64,000 nt of DNA from Pelagibacterium lacus (GTDB lineage Bacteria > Pseudomonadota > Alphaproteobacteria > Rhizobiales > Devosiaceae), in assembly GCF_003345525.1 (NCBI RefSeq), contig NZ_QQNH01000003.1:124001-188000 (forward strand), given 5' to 3'. The translations under genes were made by a program, and so were the position numbers. Below the pieces are notes generated by a model that saw nothing but the letters and a program-made list of their open reading frames with translations, was not told the origin of the DNA and did no database searches. Shown piece after piece: positions 62,166 to 64,000 of this stretch; the first letter of the stretch is position 1, and each line of letters starts with the position of its first letter.

Positions 62166-63158
62166 ATGACAAACCTGCGCCTGTCCGTCGCCATCGGCGA
62201 CTATGATAGAACACGTCCCCTGGTAGACGGCACCGTTCCTGTCGAAGGCGTAGATCCGACCTATATGCGCCTGTCGCCCGAGGAGATCTTCTTCCGCAGC
62301 TTCCGCAATGGCGAGTTCGACATTTGCGAGATGTCGGCGAGCTCCTACGTGGTCAGCCTCGCCAAGGGCACGGCCAATTATGTCGCCATCCCGGTTTTCC
62401 CCTCGCGCGCCTTTCGCCATACCTCGTTTTATGTGCGCAAGGACCACGGCATCCATTCGCCCGCCGACCTGAGGGGGCGCCGCATCGGCGTGCCCGAATA
62501 CCAGTTGACGGCCTGCGTCTGGGCGCGGGCCCTCCTTGAGGACGAATATGGCGTGGCGCCCGGCGAGATCACCTGGGTGCGGGGCGGGCTCGAGGAGCCG
62601 GGGCGCGTCGAAAAGATCGAACTCAACCTGCCCGGCAATGTGCAGGTTGAGGCGGCCCCCGCCGACCGCTCGCTTTCCCAAATGCTCGAAGCGGGCGAGA
62701 TCGATGCGATCATCTCGCCCCGGGTGCCGTCATGCTTTGCGGCGGGCAACCGCAATATCGGATGGATCTTCGAGGATCCCATCGCCGAGGCGTTGGCCTA
62801 TTTCGAAAAGACCGGGATCTTCCCCATCATGCATCTGGTCGGCATCAGGCGCAGCGTCGTCGAGGCCAATCCCTGGCTTCCCACCAGCGTCATGAAGGCC
62901 TTCGTCAAGGCCAAGGCTCATTGCCTCGCCCATCTGTCCGATACGTCCGCCACCAAGGTGACGCTGCCCTTCATCGAGGAGCAGCTGCAGCGCGCGCGCA
63001 CCGCGATGGGCGAGGATTTCTGGTCCTATGGCTATGAGGCCAATATTCATGTGCTCGACGCGTTTCTCGATGCCCATTACCGGCAGGGTCTCTCCCCCCG
63101 CCGCGTCGAGCATGCCGAGCTGTTCCACCCCGCGACGCTGAGCACTTTCCGCGTCTGA
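62166..63158 (+). CDS. 4,5-dihydroxyphthalate decarboxylase-like protein (periplasmic-binding fold)
   Basis: A 330-residue cytosolic protein without signal peptide. LRLSVAIGDYDRTRPLVDG and FFRSFRNGEFDICEMSASSYV are the family start. It adopts the solute-binding fold of 4,5-dihydroxyphthalate decarboxylase (Pht5), which removes a carboxyl group from an aromatic diol. Many homologues have other or unknown substrates. It is divergent from the binding protein and convergent with the LysR gene, two bases apart. A decarboxylation step in the neighbouring pathway is possible. Confidence 0.82.
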   Translation: MTNLRLSVAIGDYDRTRPLVDGTVPVEGVDPTYMRLSPEEIFFRSFRNGEFDICEMSASSYVVSLAKGTANYVAIPVFPSRAFRHTSFYVRKDHGIHSPADLRGRRIGVPEYQLTACVWARALLEDEYGVAPGEITWVRGGLEEPGRVEKIELNLPGNVQVEAAPADRSLSQMLEAGEIDAIISPRVPSCFAAGNRNIGWIFEDPIAEALAYFEKTGIFPIMHLVGIRRSVVEANPWLPTSVMKAFVKAKAHCLAHLSDTSATKVTLPFIEEQLQRARTAMGEDFWSYGYEANIHVLDAFLDAHYRQGLSPRRVEHAELFHPATLSTFRV

Positions 63159-63160
63159 TA

Positions 63161-64000
63161 TCAGACCGGGCTGCAGCCCGGCAGCCGCTCGGTGAAGCGC
63201 GCCACCAGCAGTTCAACGAAGCGGCTGATCGCCTCCTCGTTGAGAAAGCGCCCGCGCCGCGCATGCCGCGACACGTACAGCGTGCGCTGGATGATCGGTG
63301 ACACGATGCGCCGTGCGGACAATTCCTTGCGCTCGAGGGCGGCGGCGACGGTGCCATAGGGCATGACGCTGACCACGTCGGAACCCTTGATGACGTCCAG
63401 CGTGGCGTTGAGCGACTGCACCTCATAGGCGATCTCCAGCGAGATGTCCCTGTTGCGCGCTTCGGCCTCGACCTTCTGCCGGATGGGGTCGCGGTCATGG
63501 ACGAGGACCAGTTCGAACTTGGCCAGTTCGCCGAAGGTGATCTCGCGATCGGCGAGGCTCGCGTCATAGCGCTGCACCAGCAGCAATTCCTCATTGACCA
63601 GCGGAATGCTCCTGAGGTTGACCTGATCCTCCACGTCATAGACCAGCGCGATATCGACATCGTTGCGCGCGATGCCCTCGACGAGCAGAAAGCTCGGCTC
63701 CTCCACCAGCCTCAGGAAGACTTTTGGCATTTCCTGGCGCGCTGTGGTCAGGATGTCGCCGCCGATCAGGCCCATGATCGATGGGGTCACCCCGAGGGTG
63801 AGCGTCTCGCGCTTCGATTTCGTGAGCGACTGGATCTCGTTTTCCGCTTCCTCCATCAATTGGAGGATGACCTTGGCGCGCTCGTAAAGGATGCGCCCGG
63901 CGGCGGTGACCGCGACCCCGCGCGAGTGGCGGTCGAACAGCGGCGTGCCCAGCAGGTCCTCGAGTTGCCGGATCTGCAGGCCCAAGGCGGGCTGGGCGAC
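63161..64000 (-). CDS. LysR family transcriptional regulator, 3 prime part
   Basis: The gene enters from the right edge; 279 codons are visible and the first part of the winged helix lies outside. The last DNA-binding region AQPALGLQIRQLEDLLGTPLFDRHSRGVAVT is clear, followed by a LysR substrate domain (GVTPSIMGLIGGDIL, VVSVMPYGTV). It is the natural candidate to control the transporter/hydrolase locus via the paired motifs at 55927 and 60784. The effector is unknown. Confidence 0.93.
   Translation of the reverse strand, partial: VAQPALGLQIRQLEDLLGTPLFDRHSRGVAVTAAGRILYERAKVILQLMEEAENEIQSLTKSKRETLTLGVTPSIMGLIGGDILTTARQEMPKVFLRLVEEPSFLLVEGIARNDVDIALVYDVEDQVNLRSIPLVNEELLLVQRYDASLADREITFGELAKFELVLVHDRDPIRQKVEAEARNRDISLEIAYEVQSLNATLDVIKGSDVVSVMPYGTVAAALERKELSARRIVSPIIQRTLYVSRHARRGRFLNEEAISRFVELLVARFTERLPGCSPV

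Noticed and set aside
1-64000. tRNA or rRNA genes, CRISPR arrays, prophage or complete insertion sequences
   Set aside because: No TTC-loop/acceptor pairs, regular spaced repeats, integrase or transposase reading frames were seen.

Overview
The window is a high-GC chromosomal segment of an alphaproteobacterium, most likely a member of Hyphomicrobiales (Rhizobiales) close to Devosiaceae. This is inferred from gene content and order: small SRP RNA next to dnaX-ybaB-recR, rmuC/def-fmt-truA, dapE-dapD, a DnaX without zinc cysteines, and frequent ATGA stop/start overlaps. No contig end, rRNA, tRNA, CRISPR array or complete insertion sequence was seen.

From 1 to about 31 kb the content is mostly housekeeping. 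It holds a partial hydroxypyruvate reductase, a membrane-anchored tri-heme cytochrome c, pheA, ffs, dnaX-ybaB-recR, an MHYT-PAS-GGDEF-EAL protein, rmuC, def-fmt-truA, dapD-dapE, a LOG protein, a HAD nucleotidase, argB, msrB, glgC-glgX and a 3-mercaptopyruvate sulfurtransferase. Two accessory items interrupt it. One is a 270-bp non-coding palindromic element inserted exactly between fmt and truA. The other is a minus-strand operon (12.1-16.9 kb) with a SqdB-like UDP-sulfoquinovose synthase, a short BcsB-like periplasmic protein, a processive GT2 synthase without PilZ, and a tiny membrane protein. It looks like an undescribed synthase-dependent, possibly sulfoquinovose-containing polysaccharide system.

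From 30 to 38 kb lie a protein close to F420-dependent glucose-6-phosphate dehydrogenase, MetY, NnrU, NnrS, DUF454, MOSC and DUF488 proteins, and a nitronate-monooxygenase-like fusion.

From 38 to 48 kb is an IclR-controlled catabolic locus. The plus operon is iclR, permease, binding protein, permease, ATPase, TIM-barrel isomerase and an AroE-like dehydrogenase. A minus operon encodes a second AroE-like enzyme and a large FG-GAP propeller protein without a signal peptide. A DapA-like aldolase/dehydratase is read divergently from the minus operon. The same GGAAT-N3-ATTC(C) palindrome occurs upstream of iclR and in the second divergent promoter.

From 48 to 54.7 kb is a PQQ alcohol-oxidation locus: cytochrome c, a quinoprotein dehydrogenase with the Asp-x-Asp lanthanide signature, a XoxJ-like protein, and an opposite-strand set with an ABC-2 transporter, a second periplasmic binding protein and a degenerate M50 protease homologue that lacks two of three zinc ligands plus the catalytic Glu.

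From 54.8 to 64 kb is an uptake and degradation locus. It has NMT1/SsuA-type ABC transporter genes with two paralogous binding proteins, a CDA-type deaminase, a PuuE-like polysaccharide-deacetylase-fold hydrolase, an isochorismatase-fold amidase, a 4,5-dihydroxyphthalate-decarboxylase-like protein and a LysR regulator cut by the window end. A 2.7-kb part of it has clearly lower GC. A conserved motif of about 29 bp precedes two of its transcription units.
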